From NCBI GenBank assembly GCA_013289325.1, contig JABDAE010000011.1, positions 1 to 45,443 of the forward strand: a stretch of DNA of 45,443 bases, given 5' to 3'. The notes below the pieces were generated by a model. The model saw only the letters and a program-made list of their open reading frames with translations. It was not told the DNA's origin and made no database searches. This DNA is from Chlamydiota bacterium. Lineage in GTDB: Bacteria > Chlamydiota > Chlamydiia > Chlamydiales > Parachlamydiaceae. Every line of letters starts with the position of its first letter. The first letter of the stretch is position 1. Made by a program: the position numbers and the translations under genes. Positions 7,141 to 14,325 of the stretch are shown here, in pieces.

Positions 7141-7878
7141 ATGACCAAAACACCTGAAACTGAAATCTCTCCAAGACCCGCCCTTCTCCTTCTTCCAAAT
7201 GTCTTTGGGGATGTGGCTCACCACAGTTTATTTTTGCCAGCTTCTGTTGATAAAGCTGTCGCCACAATCGATGGTCTGATTGCCGAAAGCGCTGGAGGGG
7301 GGCGTCAGTTTTTAAACCGTTTTCAGACCAAAAAACCTCCCCATGCGATTCCCATTGCCCTTTTGAATGAACACACTAACGATGAAGAGATCGACTTTTT
7401 GCTAGATCCAATACGGAAAGGGGGGCGGTGGGGCCTTATCTCCGATGGAGGAATGCCTTGTATTGCCGATCCCGGCTCAAAGCTTGTCATGCGCGCCAGG
7501 AGTTTAAGTATTGTCGTCCAGGCCTTTGTGGGCCCTTCATCGCTCATGCTCTCTCTCATGCTCTCTGGGTTTCCAGCCCAGCGGTTTAACTTTTTGGGTT
7601 ATTTACCCGAAGAGCCACAGGCACGTGAAAAAGAGATTGCTATTTTAGAGAAAAATGCTAAGCAGCTGTCTTGCACTCAAATTTTTATCGAAGCTCCCTA
7701 CCGCAATAAGCACACGCTAGAGAGCCTAGTCAACGTTTTAAATGGATCTACCTCTCTTTGCGTGGCCTGGGACTTGACTATGCCTACACAAGGTGTTCTC
7801 TCACAAACAATTGAGATCTGGAAAAAATCGCCTCTTCCAAATCTCGAGAAAAAAAACACCATCTTTCTAATTGCATAG
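7141..7878 (+). CDS. SAM-dependent methyltransferase of the RsmI/tetrapyrrole-methylase fold
   Basis: A 245-residue protein of the tetrapyrrole methylase superfamily, resembling a divergent paralogue of RsmI (16S rRNA C1402 2'-O-methyltransferase). The RsmI-like SAM-binding segment SDGGMPCIADPG is at 101-112 (SDAGTP-type in RsmI), FLGYLPEEPQARE corresponds to the GFLP motif, and FIEAPYRNKHTL to the YESPHR motif. It lacks the first block (GNLGD) of true RsmI and has a shorter N-terminus, so the substrate is uncertain. Chlamydiae carry such an extra RsmI-like methyltransferase. It is the first apparently intact housekeeping gene in the accessory half, directly beside a truncated IS91 copy. Confidence 0.8.
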   Translation: MTKTPETEISPRPALLLLPNVFGDVAHHSLFLPASVDKAVATIDGLIAESAGGGRQFLNRFQTKKPPHAIPIALLNEHTNDEEIDFLLDPIRKGGRWGLISDGGMPCIADPGSKLVMRARSLSIVVQAFVGPSSLMLSLMLSGFPAQRFNFLGYLPEEPQAREKEIAILEKNAKQLSCTQIFIEAPYRNKHTLESLVNVLNGSTSLCVAWDLTMPTQGVLSQTIEIWKKSPLPNLEKKNTIFLIA

Positions 7879-8045
7879 TATACACTATCAACACTCGATT
7901 TTGCCTTTGCAAGTCAAGAGTTCTTTAATTAAAATCCATATTATTATAATAAAATTTATAAAATTATGAAAAACAAAGTTGATATTTAAAACAATTTGTA
8001 TTACTATCATTTTTAATTTTAATAATAAAATGGAAAAGTAAAATC

Positions 8046-9140
8046 ATGAACCCATCGTCAATTTCAACGTCTTTTACCGATCCATGGAAGTCGGCTTTGC
8101 AAGCCACAAAAACAAGGCATGCGCCTCCGCAAGCCACAAGCGAGCCTACAGAAAGTGAGGTAGCAATCACTTCTGTCGGTCAAAGAGCTCTTGCCCAAAC
8201 CATCTCTGGTGCCATTTTGCCTTTGGATCTGCTTTGTGAAGTGCTCTCACATCTCACCTTTGATGATGCATGGCTGGTTGCCCAGGTTTGTAGATGGTGG
8301 CAGGAACTCCTCGCAAAAGACAATAGATTACGCAGCCAAATTCTACGTAATCATCGATCTCAGATCGAAAAACTCAAAAACGTTTTTCCAGAAACACCTT
8401 ATAATAATCGTCAAAAAATTTCCTTGGCAGCTTTCGCTGCAGCAAAAGGCTATATCGCTGTCTTAAAATGGATGAATCAACTTGGCTTACAGAAACGAAA
8501 TTCTCAGATCAACGATTACATGTTTGATGTGCGAATCTTTAATAGTAGCCAAGTCTCCATAGCTGCGGCATTTGGAGGTCACTTACCAGTACTACAATGG
8601 GTGCACGCTAACGGATTCCCTTGGGATGAGAGCACCTGTGTAGCAGCTGCAACAAGCGGCCACCTTGCAGTGCTGCAATGGGCGCACGATAATGGCTGCC
8701 ATTGGGAAGGAAAGGAAAAACAATGGGGTTGGAAACTTAAGAACGAGTTAAAGGCGGATCTAAAAGAGAGTTTAACTGTTATCTACATTCTTGAAGGTTC
8801 TTTTGAAAAAGAACCTAAAGAATTTTTTGGGGCTCATGTAAATAATCTTCCATCAGATCTCACTAATCAGGCATCTTTAGAAAAAGAATTGCAGAAGGGA
8901 TTTCAAGTGAAATTTCCTAATGCGCAAGTGAAGATGAAGGTTTTGGACAAGACGTACGAATCGGAACTATTTGAATATGTCGTGAATGTAGAGGGTCAAG
9001 ACAAGGCACAAGGGTGGATACGCATTTTTTCAAGTCCGAAGAAAACTGTGATGCTGACATACCAGACAGAAACGATGGATGATATTAACAAAGCGCGGGC
9101 TATTTGGGTAGAAACGCTTAAAAACGCTAAAGCTCATTAG
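8046..9140 (+). CDS. F-box protein with ankyrin-like repeats, candidate effector
   Basis: A 364-residue protein with eukaryote-like domains. Residues 1-50 are polar and disordered. Residues 58-97 form an F-box: LPLDLLCEVLSHLTFDDAW, then VCRWWQELLAKD. Residues about 125-225 hold ankyrin-like units of the 'GHLxVLQWxHxNGxxW' type: GYIAVLKWMNQLG, GGHLPVLQWVHANGFPWDE and SGHLAVLQWAHDNGCHWE. The C-terminal 120 residues form a separate globular domain ending WIRIFSSPKKTVMLTYQTET, which is reminiscent of the PsbP/DcrB fold; this is a weak impression. There is no signal peptide, so delivery would be by type III secretion. F-box proteins of amoeba symbionts recruit host SKP1/cullin ubiquitin ligase, and the repeats would select the target. 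The 167-base leader is AT-rich, with no strong ribosome site. Confidence 0.8.
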   Translation: MNPSSISTSFTDPWKSALQATKTRHAPPQATSEPTESEVAITSVGQRALAQTISGAILPLDLLCEVLSHLTFDDAWLVAQVCRWWQELLAKDNRLRSQILRNHRSQIEKLKNVFPETPYNNRQKISLAAFAAAKGYIAVLKWMNQLGLQKRNSQINDYMFDVRIFNSSQVSIAAAFGGHLPVLQWVHANGFPWDESTCVAAATSGHLAVLQWAHDNGCHWEGKEKQWGWKLKNELKADLKESLTVIYILEGSFEKEPKEFFGAHVNNLPSDLTNQASLEKELQKGFQVKFPNAQVKMKVLDKTYESELFEYVVNVEGQDKAQGWIRIFSSPKKTVMLTYQTETMDDINKARAIWVETLKNAKAH

Positions 9141-9156
9141 ACTTCTTTCGGAACTC
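9138..9156. repeat. IS-end-like repeat, copy 1
   Basis: The sequence TAGACTTCTTTCGGAACTC begins at the stop codon of the F-box gene and ends just before the truncated acyl-carrier-protein frame. A near-identical TAGACTTCTTTCGAAACT is at 17652-17669. Both sit at junctions between unrelated fragments, which fits a transposon terminus or a hot spot of recombination. Confidence 0.5.
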
Positions 9157-9159
9157 GCT

Positions 9160-9369
9160 TTGGGTGATAAAATTTGGGATTTTTGTGCAGATTTGGATCC
9201 ATCTAAACCGATGAAAGACTATGGCGCCAATAGCCTTGATATTATTGAAGTGGTCTCGACATCCATGAGAGAGCTAAACATCAAAATACCGCGCGCAGAA
9301 CTTGCCAATATTACAACGCTTGATCAACTAGCAGATAAATTCGTAGAGTTTATGGATAAAAAGTCTTAA
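9160..9369 (+). pseudogene. acyl carrier protein domain, 5'-truncated
   Basis: About 70 residues resembling the C-terminal three quarters of an acyl carrier protein. YGANSLDIIEVVSTSMREL contains the serine (GANS, normally G.DS) that would carry 4'-phosphopantetheine. NIKIPRAELANITTLDQLA is the helix III/IV region. The pattern is closer to the stand-alone ACPs of polyketide beta-branching cassettes than to fatty-acid AcpP (normally ADSLDTVEL and IPDEEAE); this subtype is an impression. Helix I is mostly missing, the only starts are TTG or upstream read-through from the F-box gene, and an IS-end-like repeat lies at the break. I call it a fragment, though a short expressed protein cannot be excluded. 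Confidence 0.65.
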
Positions 9370-9384
9370 AGGCTGTTAAGTGGA

Positions 9385-9633
9385 AAAGCTGGCTGGGTCG
9401 AGAATACATATTGGCAGTTCTTTTGTGGTTATGATTATTTGCAGTGGAAAATGCCAATCGATCTTTCATTCTTAGCGAATTGGAGAAAAAGACTAGGGAA
9501 GGAAGGTATGCAAAAAATTTTGAATGCAAGCATCCGATGGGCTGTAGACGCAGGTGCTGTTTCACCAAATAGACTCTACTTTGTTTTTAAACATCTTGCC
9601 TCTCCTTTCTTCTGTAAGTTGGGAGAAAAATAA
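9385..9633 (+). pseudogene. IS5-like transposase N-terminal fragment
   Basis: The frame reads AGWVENTYWQFFCGYDYLQ, then WKMPIDLSFLANWRKRLGKE. This is the DUF772-type N-terminal region of IS5-group transposases (usual form 'W.E.PY.QYF.G...FQ...P.D...L..WRkRiG'). It is then lost after about 55 residues, and the frame continues to a stop through unrelated sequence (FVFKHLASPFFCKLGEK). No DDE core remains. Confidence 0.65.
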
Positions 9634-9670
9634 CAGAAACCTCAACAGGCAAGAAGATGGCTAAATTTGA

Positions 9671-9702
9671 CGCTTACGCTGGTTCGAGTCCAGCCGCCCC
9701 CA
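9671..9702 (+). other. 3' end of a tRNA or tmRNA gene (fragment)
   Basis: GCTGG (9678-9682), loop TTCGAGT and CCAGC (9690-9694) form a perfect five-pair T-arm with a consensus TTCRANY loop. It is followed by CGCCCCC (9695-9701) as the 3' acceptor strand and A as the discriminator. The matching 5' acceptor GGGGGCG, D-arm and anticodon arm are absent upstream. Such 3' fragments are typically left at integration sites in tRNA or tmRNA genes. Which tRNA (or tmRNA) cannot be told. Confidence 0.6.
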
Positions 9703-10110
9703 TTTTCTTACTTTACTACTTAGTGATTGAAGTCGATGTCTAACTAGAATTTAACTTAGGGTTATTTTCTATTTGGGACAACACAACGATTGGACAATTG
9801 AATTCAATAACTGGCATCAAACCACTAGAATCAATGGACCATTTACATGTTGCGTTATCGCATTTGGAAATGGCCTTTTTCCTTATCAATCATACTTTTA
9901 AACTTCTTTTATATAGATTCAGGTGGCCTGAGTATATATACTGCTTCCAGCTTTCAACTGGTCTGAATATATTCACAAATCACCTCAAAAATTGGGCAAG
10001 ACATGCTAATAAATAGTTTATGTAGATTTTTAGTCGATTTTTTTGTTATGTTTTGCCTGGGATTATAGCTTTTTTCCTTTGCACTTGTATTTAAAAATAT
10101 AGAAAATATT
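9703..10110. other. gene-poor stretch without a supported gene
   Basis: About 400 AT-rich bases between the tRNA-like fragment and the kinase-like gene. A 72-codon plus-strand frame at 9798-10016 has no ribosome site and no family resemblance. The stretch probably holds the promoter of the downstream gene, but no convincing box pair stands out. Confidence 0.4.
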
Positions 10111-11286
10111 ATGATTACACTCAGCCCTTTTGTTCCTATTGCCTGGGAACCATCTGCATCGCTAGTTGGAAAGGTTCTATCGAGAATACAAGACATTTGC
10201 AATTTTATGGGACAAAGGGCATATATTGTTTCGACTAAAGAGACTTCCTTGGGAAGAAGATCGTTGGTTGAATTACGCTATATACCTCCAAGCACTTGTC
10301 AAAGATCAATAAGAATTGTTGCTTACCAAGTTGCCTCCCTTTTCATATTACTACTATGCAAAAAGAAATGTCCACGAAGAACGGTCTTACATATAAGCAC
10401 TCTTTTCATGTTCATGCTCCCCTTGCTAATTCCTGCATTTACTGCTCTATATCGCAAATTCAGAGCGATTCCTATTATAGCGAGCACAACCATTGAGGGG
10501 CAAGTAGTTAAAAAGATTGTAGGCGAATGGAATACAAATTTACAAATACGATTGCCAGATCAAAAGATGATTTTATGGAAGGAAGCACAACGAAAGGTGA
10601 ATATTAGTGAAGTATCAGCTTCCCATTTAGCATCCTATCTCACAGGAGGAGCAGTTCCAATAGCCAGTATGGGCAAGCGAAAAGGTGAAGATAGTGTGTA
10701 TCGAGAAGGCACACTTCAGCCTTTTCTAGATCTAGATACAGGTCCATTTATCTCTCTTTTAAAGGATGACTCATTCAACTTTAATTTTTTAAATCACAAA
10801 CAAATTCACCAATTATTCTGTCATGTAATTACCGACTGTATTATTTTTAATTTTGACACTCATCAAGGACAATATGCTTTAAACAGAAATGGGAATATCA
10901 TAAGTCTAGATAAGGGACTAGCTTTTGCCATGTTTGATCTAAATCGAGATCCTATCGATTACTTAGACTTAGCTGAAGATCGCCATTTGACAGATAGCGT
11001 AGTGAATCTTAGAAGTAAGGATGGAGAAAAACTATACGTGCGAGTCTCTTCGACATTTGTATGTGAAATGAAAAAAAGTCAAAGAATTTCTCCCGAAAAT
11101 AGCATTCTCCAAAAATTTTTCCAAAGATGCGAAAACATTTCTGAGGAAATGGTGGATGAATGTTTGAATCCTTTGGTAAATGAATTCTATCCAGGAAAAG
11201 AGAAAGAATTCATTTCATTCATGTACTTAAGGATTCATTCTATCAAACCTATTGTTTACAGATATTTCGACTGGAAATCTTCTTGA
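10111..11286 (+). CDS. kinase-like protein with Inc-like double hydrophobic segment
   Basis: A 391-residue protein I cannot match to a named family. Residues about 66-83 and 91-113 are two hydrophobic helices separated by a short basic turn (KKKCPRR). This is the bilobed hairpin typical of chlamydial inclusion-membrane (Inc) proteins. The C-terminal half looks like an atypical kinase of the PI3/4-kinase / actin-fragmin-kinase type: Gly-rich LTGGAVPIASMGKRKGE (177-193), GTLQPFLDLD (200-209), catalytic-loop-like NFDTHQGQYAL (247-257, Asp249) and metal-binding-like ISLDKGLAF (264-272, Asp267). The Asn expected after the HxGN pattern is Gln here. The start ATG lacks a clear ribosome site. If translocated it would place a kinase domain on the host side of the inclusion membrane; this is inference from motifs alone. 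Confidence 0.6.
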   Translation: MITLSPFVPIAWEPSASLVGKVLSRIQDICNFMGQRAYIVSTKETSLGRRSLVELRYIPPSTCQRSIRIVAYQVASLFILLLCKKKCPRRTVLHISTLFMFMLPLLIPAFTALYRKFRAIPIIASTTIEGQVVKKIVGEWNTNLQIRLPDQKMILWKEAQRKVNISEVSASHLASYLTGGAVPIASMGKRKGEDSVYREGTLQPFLDLDTGPFISLLKDDSFNFNFLNHKQIHQLFCHVITDCIIFNFDTHQGQYALNRNGNIISLDKGLAFAMFDLNRDPIDYLDLAEDRHLTDSVVNLRSKDGEKLYVRVSSTFVCEMKKSQRISPENSILQKFFQRCENISEEMVDECLNPLVNEFYPGKEKEFISFMYLRIHSIKPIVYRYFDWKSS

Positions 11287-11516
11287 TGTTTATTGCTCAC
11301 TAGCTCGTTAAGAGCATCAAAAGATAACTTTCCGATCCTATTGTACAACTGCTCGTAAAATTCATGGGAATGGAACTCTTGCAATCTGCCAAGTAAGAGC
11401 TCTACTGGCGATGCTTGCAAGTGCGGACACATCCTCACAGAGATGACAAAACCACAGCGAGAAATTTTGCAAGATCTGAACATTGCCTTGCCGGGCAAAA
11501 CCTAGTTACAATTTTC

Positions 11517-11843
11517 GCGGGAAATGAGGCTGGAACTGATGAGATGAAGATAACATTGAAGAAGGAAGCTAAGGAGATAGCTGGACTGTTTCAGCGCTCA
11601 AGTTCGTCTGTCGAGGGTAGGAACGGATGGTTAAGAATGAAATACCATAGTTTTCATGGGCTATGCGATAGGAAGTTGAAAGCGCTGACAGTCATGCATA
11701 ACTATCATATTCGACGAACTGATGGTACTACTGCAGCAGAGCGCTTTTTTGAGAAGGAGCATGAAAATCTATTTGAATGCGTATTAAATAGGGTTCCCTC
11801 GCTTGGCTGGCCACGCCGATCTAGGACGAAAATAGCCGCATAG
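11517..11843 (+). pseudogene. transposase C-terminal fragment (RSSSSVEGRNG type)
   Basis: About 108 residues match the end of a transposase type found in several bacterial phyla, marked by FQRSSSSVEGRNGWLRMKYH, then LKALTVMHNYHIRRTDGTTA and AAERFFEKEHENLFE. A basic tail RRSRTKIAA ends the frame. The catalytic part is gone; sequence before about 11517 does not fit the family. No terminal repeat could be assigned. It lies downstream of the kinase-like gene and is one of five unrelated IS remnants in the first 12 kb. Confidence 0.65.
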
Positions 11844-12175
11844 TGGCCGGTGTTATGAACGAGGCCAAGATTTTCAAGCAAAAAGCGACGCTGAAAATGC
11901 TCTGCAGCGACTAGTCGCTATAGTTTCAGAATGTAATAAACTTAAACCATCTAGCTCTTAAGAATGTACATTGTAATATTTATAAATTTTTATTAACTAA
12001 GTGTTGCCTATGTTGGTGAACTGGAGCAGTTCACTAAAATTTTAATATGCTAGGTAGAAATGCTCAGCAGGTGCTGGTGTAATTTTTTCATCTTTTAAAC
12101 ATTATTATAATTGATTATTTATTAAATAATTGTTAGTATTAAATTGATTGTGATTGTTAATAATTTGAGGTGTAT
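11844..12175. other. intergenic stretch upstream of a secreted-protein gene
   Basis: AT-rich and without a gene. It contains a small perfect hairpin GTGAACT-GGAGC-AGTTCAC (12016-12034) and a -10-like TATAAT at 12106-12111 with only a weak T-rich -35 region 17 bases upstream. The latter is a plausible but unproven promoter for the gene at 12176. Confidence 0.4.
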
Positions 12176-12721
12176 ATGAAGTATAAAAATATAATTGTAA
12201 TTGCAACAGTCGCCATTTTTGCTACGACTTCAACAATTTATGGTGCTAACAAGCCAAAAACTTCTAAGCCAGAACTGGTAGAAGGTATAGTAATTGGGCA
12301 ACAAGGATCTAAAATACTTAAAGTTAATGTTTTAAATGATTTCGGAGAGCCCTCGGGCTTGGTGGTGAATGTTAAAGCGAAAAATGCGGTAAGTTCTACT
12401 CAACAGATCAAGATCCAATTTTCTGCAACAAAAGATAAATATGGGATTGTAAATGGGGGAAAAGGAGTAAAGCCGGTACCAGTTTTCGCTGAGGTTTTGT
12501 ATAGTGTTAATAATAAAACAACTGTTAAGGACAATAATGGTGGAACTAGTTTTGAAATTCCAGGAACCTATCCGTCTAATGCATTTATCAATGTACTCCC
12601 AAATAGCAATGATCAAAACAAAGCTAAAGCTGTTGGGAACGTCAGATCTACTCCCATATATGACGGAGATGGAAATCTGACAGGCCATATTAATCAAAAT
12701 AAGGTTCCAGCTAAGAAATAG
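12176..12721 (+). CDS. small secreted hypothetical protein
   Basis: A 181-residue protein. The ATG at 12176 follows GAGG by six bases; a GTG two codons upstream overlaps that site and is less likely. Residues 1-23 are a signal peptide (MKYKNIIVIATVAIFATTS, then IYGA). The mature chain is rich in Asn, Lys, Val and Gly and probably beta-structured (LKVNVLNDFGEPSGLVVNVKA, PVPVFAEVLYSVNN), with no cysteines. A strong terminator follows within 15 bases. The layout (signal peptide, similar length, own terminator sharing the ATCGCAAA core) parallels the genes at 135 and 801, though the sequences do not visibly align. No function is known. Confidence 0.78.
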   Translation: MKYKNIIVIATVAIFATTSTIYGANKPKTSKPELVEGIVIGQQGSKILKVNVLNDFGEPSGLVVNVKAKNAVSSTQQIKIQFSATKDKYGIVNGGKGVKPVPVFAEVLYSVNNKTTVKDNNGGTSFEIPGTYPSNAFINVLPNSNDQNKAKAVGNVRSTPIYDGDGNLTGHINQNKVPAKK

Positions 12722-12735
12722 AAGTTAATTTCTTT

Positions 12736-12766
12736 AGGGATCGCAAATGTAGAATTTGCGATCCCT
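12736..12766 (+). terminator. intrinsic terminator hairpin
   Basis: AGGGATCGCAAAT (12736-12748) pairs perfectly with ATTTGCGATCCCT (12754-12766) around a five-base loop, followed by TAATT. The stem core is shared with the terminator at 707-744. Confidence 0.8.
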
Positions 12767-12888
12767 TAATTCAGATCCAATGTCAGTATTCGACATCAAC
12801 GAGAAAAAACCAAAAATTGCGGCCCTAAAATTCTCAAAATATTCATAGTAGGTATTAGACCTCTTGCATAATTCCATTCACTTGCTAA

Positions 12889-12919
12889 AATTGCACTTTT
12901 TGATTCATAAGGTGCAATT
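12889..12919 (-). terminator. weak hairpin at the 3' end of the YlqD-like gene
   Basis: AATTGCAC (12889-12896) and GTGCAATT (12912-12919) form an 8-bp stem overlapping the minus-strand stop, followed on that strand by TTTTAG. It is a plausible weak terminator. Just upstream on the plus strand, TTAGACCTCTTGCATAATTC resembles an IS end, but I cannot assign it. Confidence 0.35.
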
Positions 12920-13373
12920 AGACCCGAGTAGGAGTCCCTATTTTTTGCACTTTAGCAGGTGCTTTTTTTTCTGGCATCTGAACTTGAATGTCCTGTATTA
13001 GATAATCTTTAGAAATAATTTCCACATTGCCCAATTTTTCTCGAATATCATCCCCTTTTGCAAGAGTGGAAAAACCTTCGATAACACCAGTTGTGTAAAG
13101 ATCTCCTACAGCGGCTTTTTTGATCTCTTCTAGGCGCTCTTTAAGAATGTGTTCTTGCACGGCCGCCTTTTTCAATTCATCTTCAAGAGGCTTTAGGTCT
13201 ATTTTTTGATTATTTTTTTTCTGCTCTTGGATAATGGCATGGATTTGACTTGCTTGCTGCTTAGCCCCTTCAATAGCACGTTGGAACTCTAAAGCGATAT
13301 CCATCTTCGTTTGGTCTGTAAGAATCGAGCGAAGCACAACTTGTCTTTTGCATAGAACCTTGTCTGTGTTCAT
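12918..13373 (-). CDS. YlqD-like coiled-coil protein
   Basis: 151 residues from the ATG at 13373, which follows GAGGAG by five bases; an upstream start would lack this site. The order of features matches the YlqD family (found in Firmicutes and Cyanobacteria). A short beta segment LCKRQVVLRSILTDQTK is followed by a long coiled coil (about residues 25-90, rich in Lys, Glu and Gln) and a beta-rich end GDDIREKLGNVEIISKDYLI. A Lys/Pro-rich tail follows (PEKKAPAKVQ). YlqD proteins have no defined function. It is the last of three minus-strand small genes (14114 to 12918), each with its own ribosome site and with gaps of 70-180 bases. Confidence 0.65.
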   Translation of the reverse strand: MNTDKVLCKRQVVLRSILTDQTKMDIALEFQRAIEGAKQQASQIHAIIQEQKKNNQKIDLKPLEDELKKAAVQEHILKERLEEIKKAAVGDLYTTGVIEGFSTLAKGDDIREKLGNVEIISKDYLIQDIQVQMPEKKAPAKVQKIGTPTRV

Positions 13374-13412
13374 ATTATCTCCTCGTGTTAAAGTTTTGAA
13401 AGAAGTCAATTG

Positions 13413-13442
13413 TATACCGAAAGTATGTCAAAATTTGGATTT
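13413..13442. repeat. single arm of a dispersed palindromic repeat
   Basis: TATACCGAAAGTATGTCAAA and the following ATTTGGATTT closely match the left arm of the palindrome at 28316-28387 (TATACCGAAAGTGTTTCACA, then ATTTGGATTTT). The motif lies in the gap between the YlqD-like gene and the small gene at 13441, overlapping the latter's stop. Confidence 0.55.
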
Positions 13443-13623
13443 ATTGAATATTGCAAGAGTTTCCTGAATTTATTTTGTCGCTTACACTTTTTATCTTTCC
13501 ATCAGTCCCTAATAGGCTGTCTTGCCTCTTTTGAGCTTCTGTGGGTTGGACAGGTTTGCCAGTTCCATTTAGAAGAGCATCTTGTCTTCTTTGAGCTTCT
13601 GTTGAAGTTGAGAGGTTATTCAT
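13441..13623 (-). CDS. 60-residue protein with two internal repeats
   Basis: A small protein supported by a good ribosome site (AAGGAG, eight bases before the ATG at 13623) and by an internal duplication. STEAQRRQDALLNGTGK (residues 6-22) is followed by PTEAQKRQDSLLGTDGK (27-43), 12 of 17 identical. It has no signal peptide and no membrane segment, and is very polar. The repeat unit looks like a short helix with a conserved EAQ.RQD.LL. No family is recognised. It could be a small effector or a regulatory peptide. Its stop codon lies at the edge of the dispersed repeat at 13413-13442. Confidence 0.6.
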   Translation of the reverse strand: MNNLSTSTEAQRRQDALLNGTGKPVQPTEAQKRQDSLLGTDGKIKSVSDKINSGNSCNIQ

Positions 13624-13799
13624 TTTATATTCTCCTTGTTAAAAAGGTTATAGGGCTGTGAAATGTAGAGTCACTTTGACTATGCTAAATTATTATGAAT
13701 TTCACAATCACTTTTTCAAACCATTCAAAAAGAATGCTTTACCACAATATTTGTAAAAGGGGATTGTTTTTTCACATACGTCATTGTCAGCCTCATAAG

Positions 13800-14114
13800 T
13801 CAAACAATCTTTTTATGAATGTGATTTGCTAATACTGCAGCAGATACTCTCCCAACAAATGCAGAAGCACCTTGAAAAAAAGATCCACACACACCATCTT
13901 TTATCTTATAAACAGCTACCCTTTGCCCATTTAAAACTTTAGTGACCTGCACCATTTCACCCACAGCATTAATAGTCATCATAGGCTCCATACCACAGGC
14001 ATCCTCTGCAAATTTGCCACCAAATATTCCGCCTAATGCTGCCCCTACTTCAACTACCGCAGCTTTTGAATAATCGATCACTGTGTCTTTAAATTCTGGA
14101 ATTGGTTGTGTCAT
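13800..14114 (-). CDS. small glycine/alanine-rich hypothetical protein
   Basis: 104 residues. A ribosome site (AAGGGAG) is within 10 bases of the ATG at 14114. Residues 18-35 (AAVVEVGAALGGIFGGKFA) are Gly/Ala-rich and could insert in a membrane, though weakly. Residues 45-72 look like two beta strands (MTINAVGEMVQVTKVLNGQR). The C-terminus FVGRVSAAVLANHIHKKI is amphipathic. There is no signal peptide and no known family. It is the first of the three small minus-strand genes. Confidence 0.55.
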   Translation of the reverse strand: MTQPIPEFKDTVIDYSKAAVVEVGAALGGIFGGKFAEDACGMEPMMTINAVGEMVQVTKVLNGQRVAVYKIKDGVCGSFFQGASAFVGRVSAAVLANHIHKKIV

Positions 14115-14325
14115 ACACGACTCCCTTAAGTTCTAGTTAATAAAAAAATTGCCTTTACAATAAAGGACAAAATCAAAACTAAAGACAAATTCATTTTTAT
14201 GCAAGAAAACTTAAGAGGATCCAGCAGCTCCCGCTAGCGTTAATTGGTTGCAAAGAGAAGGAATGCTAGACTAACCAATTCCCGTTTGATATCTTGTTGC
14301 TTATTTGACTTTATAAGGAGTAAAA

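Noticed and set aside
9798-10016. A 72-codon plus-strand frame before the kinase-like gene
   Set aside because: No ribosome site, odd composition and no family resemblance; probably intergenic.
11256-11498. An 80-codon minus-strand frame overlapping the kinase-like gene end and the transposase fragment
   Set aside because: It has no ribosome site, no recognisable family, and overlaps two better-supported plus-strand features. It may be part of a degraded IS, but I could not support it.
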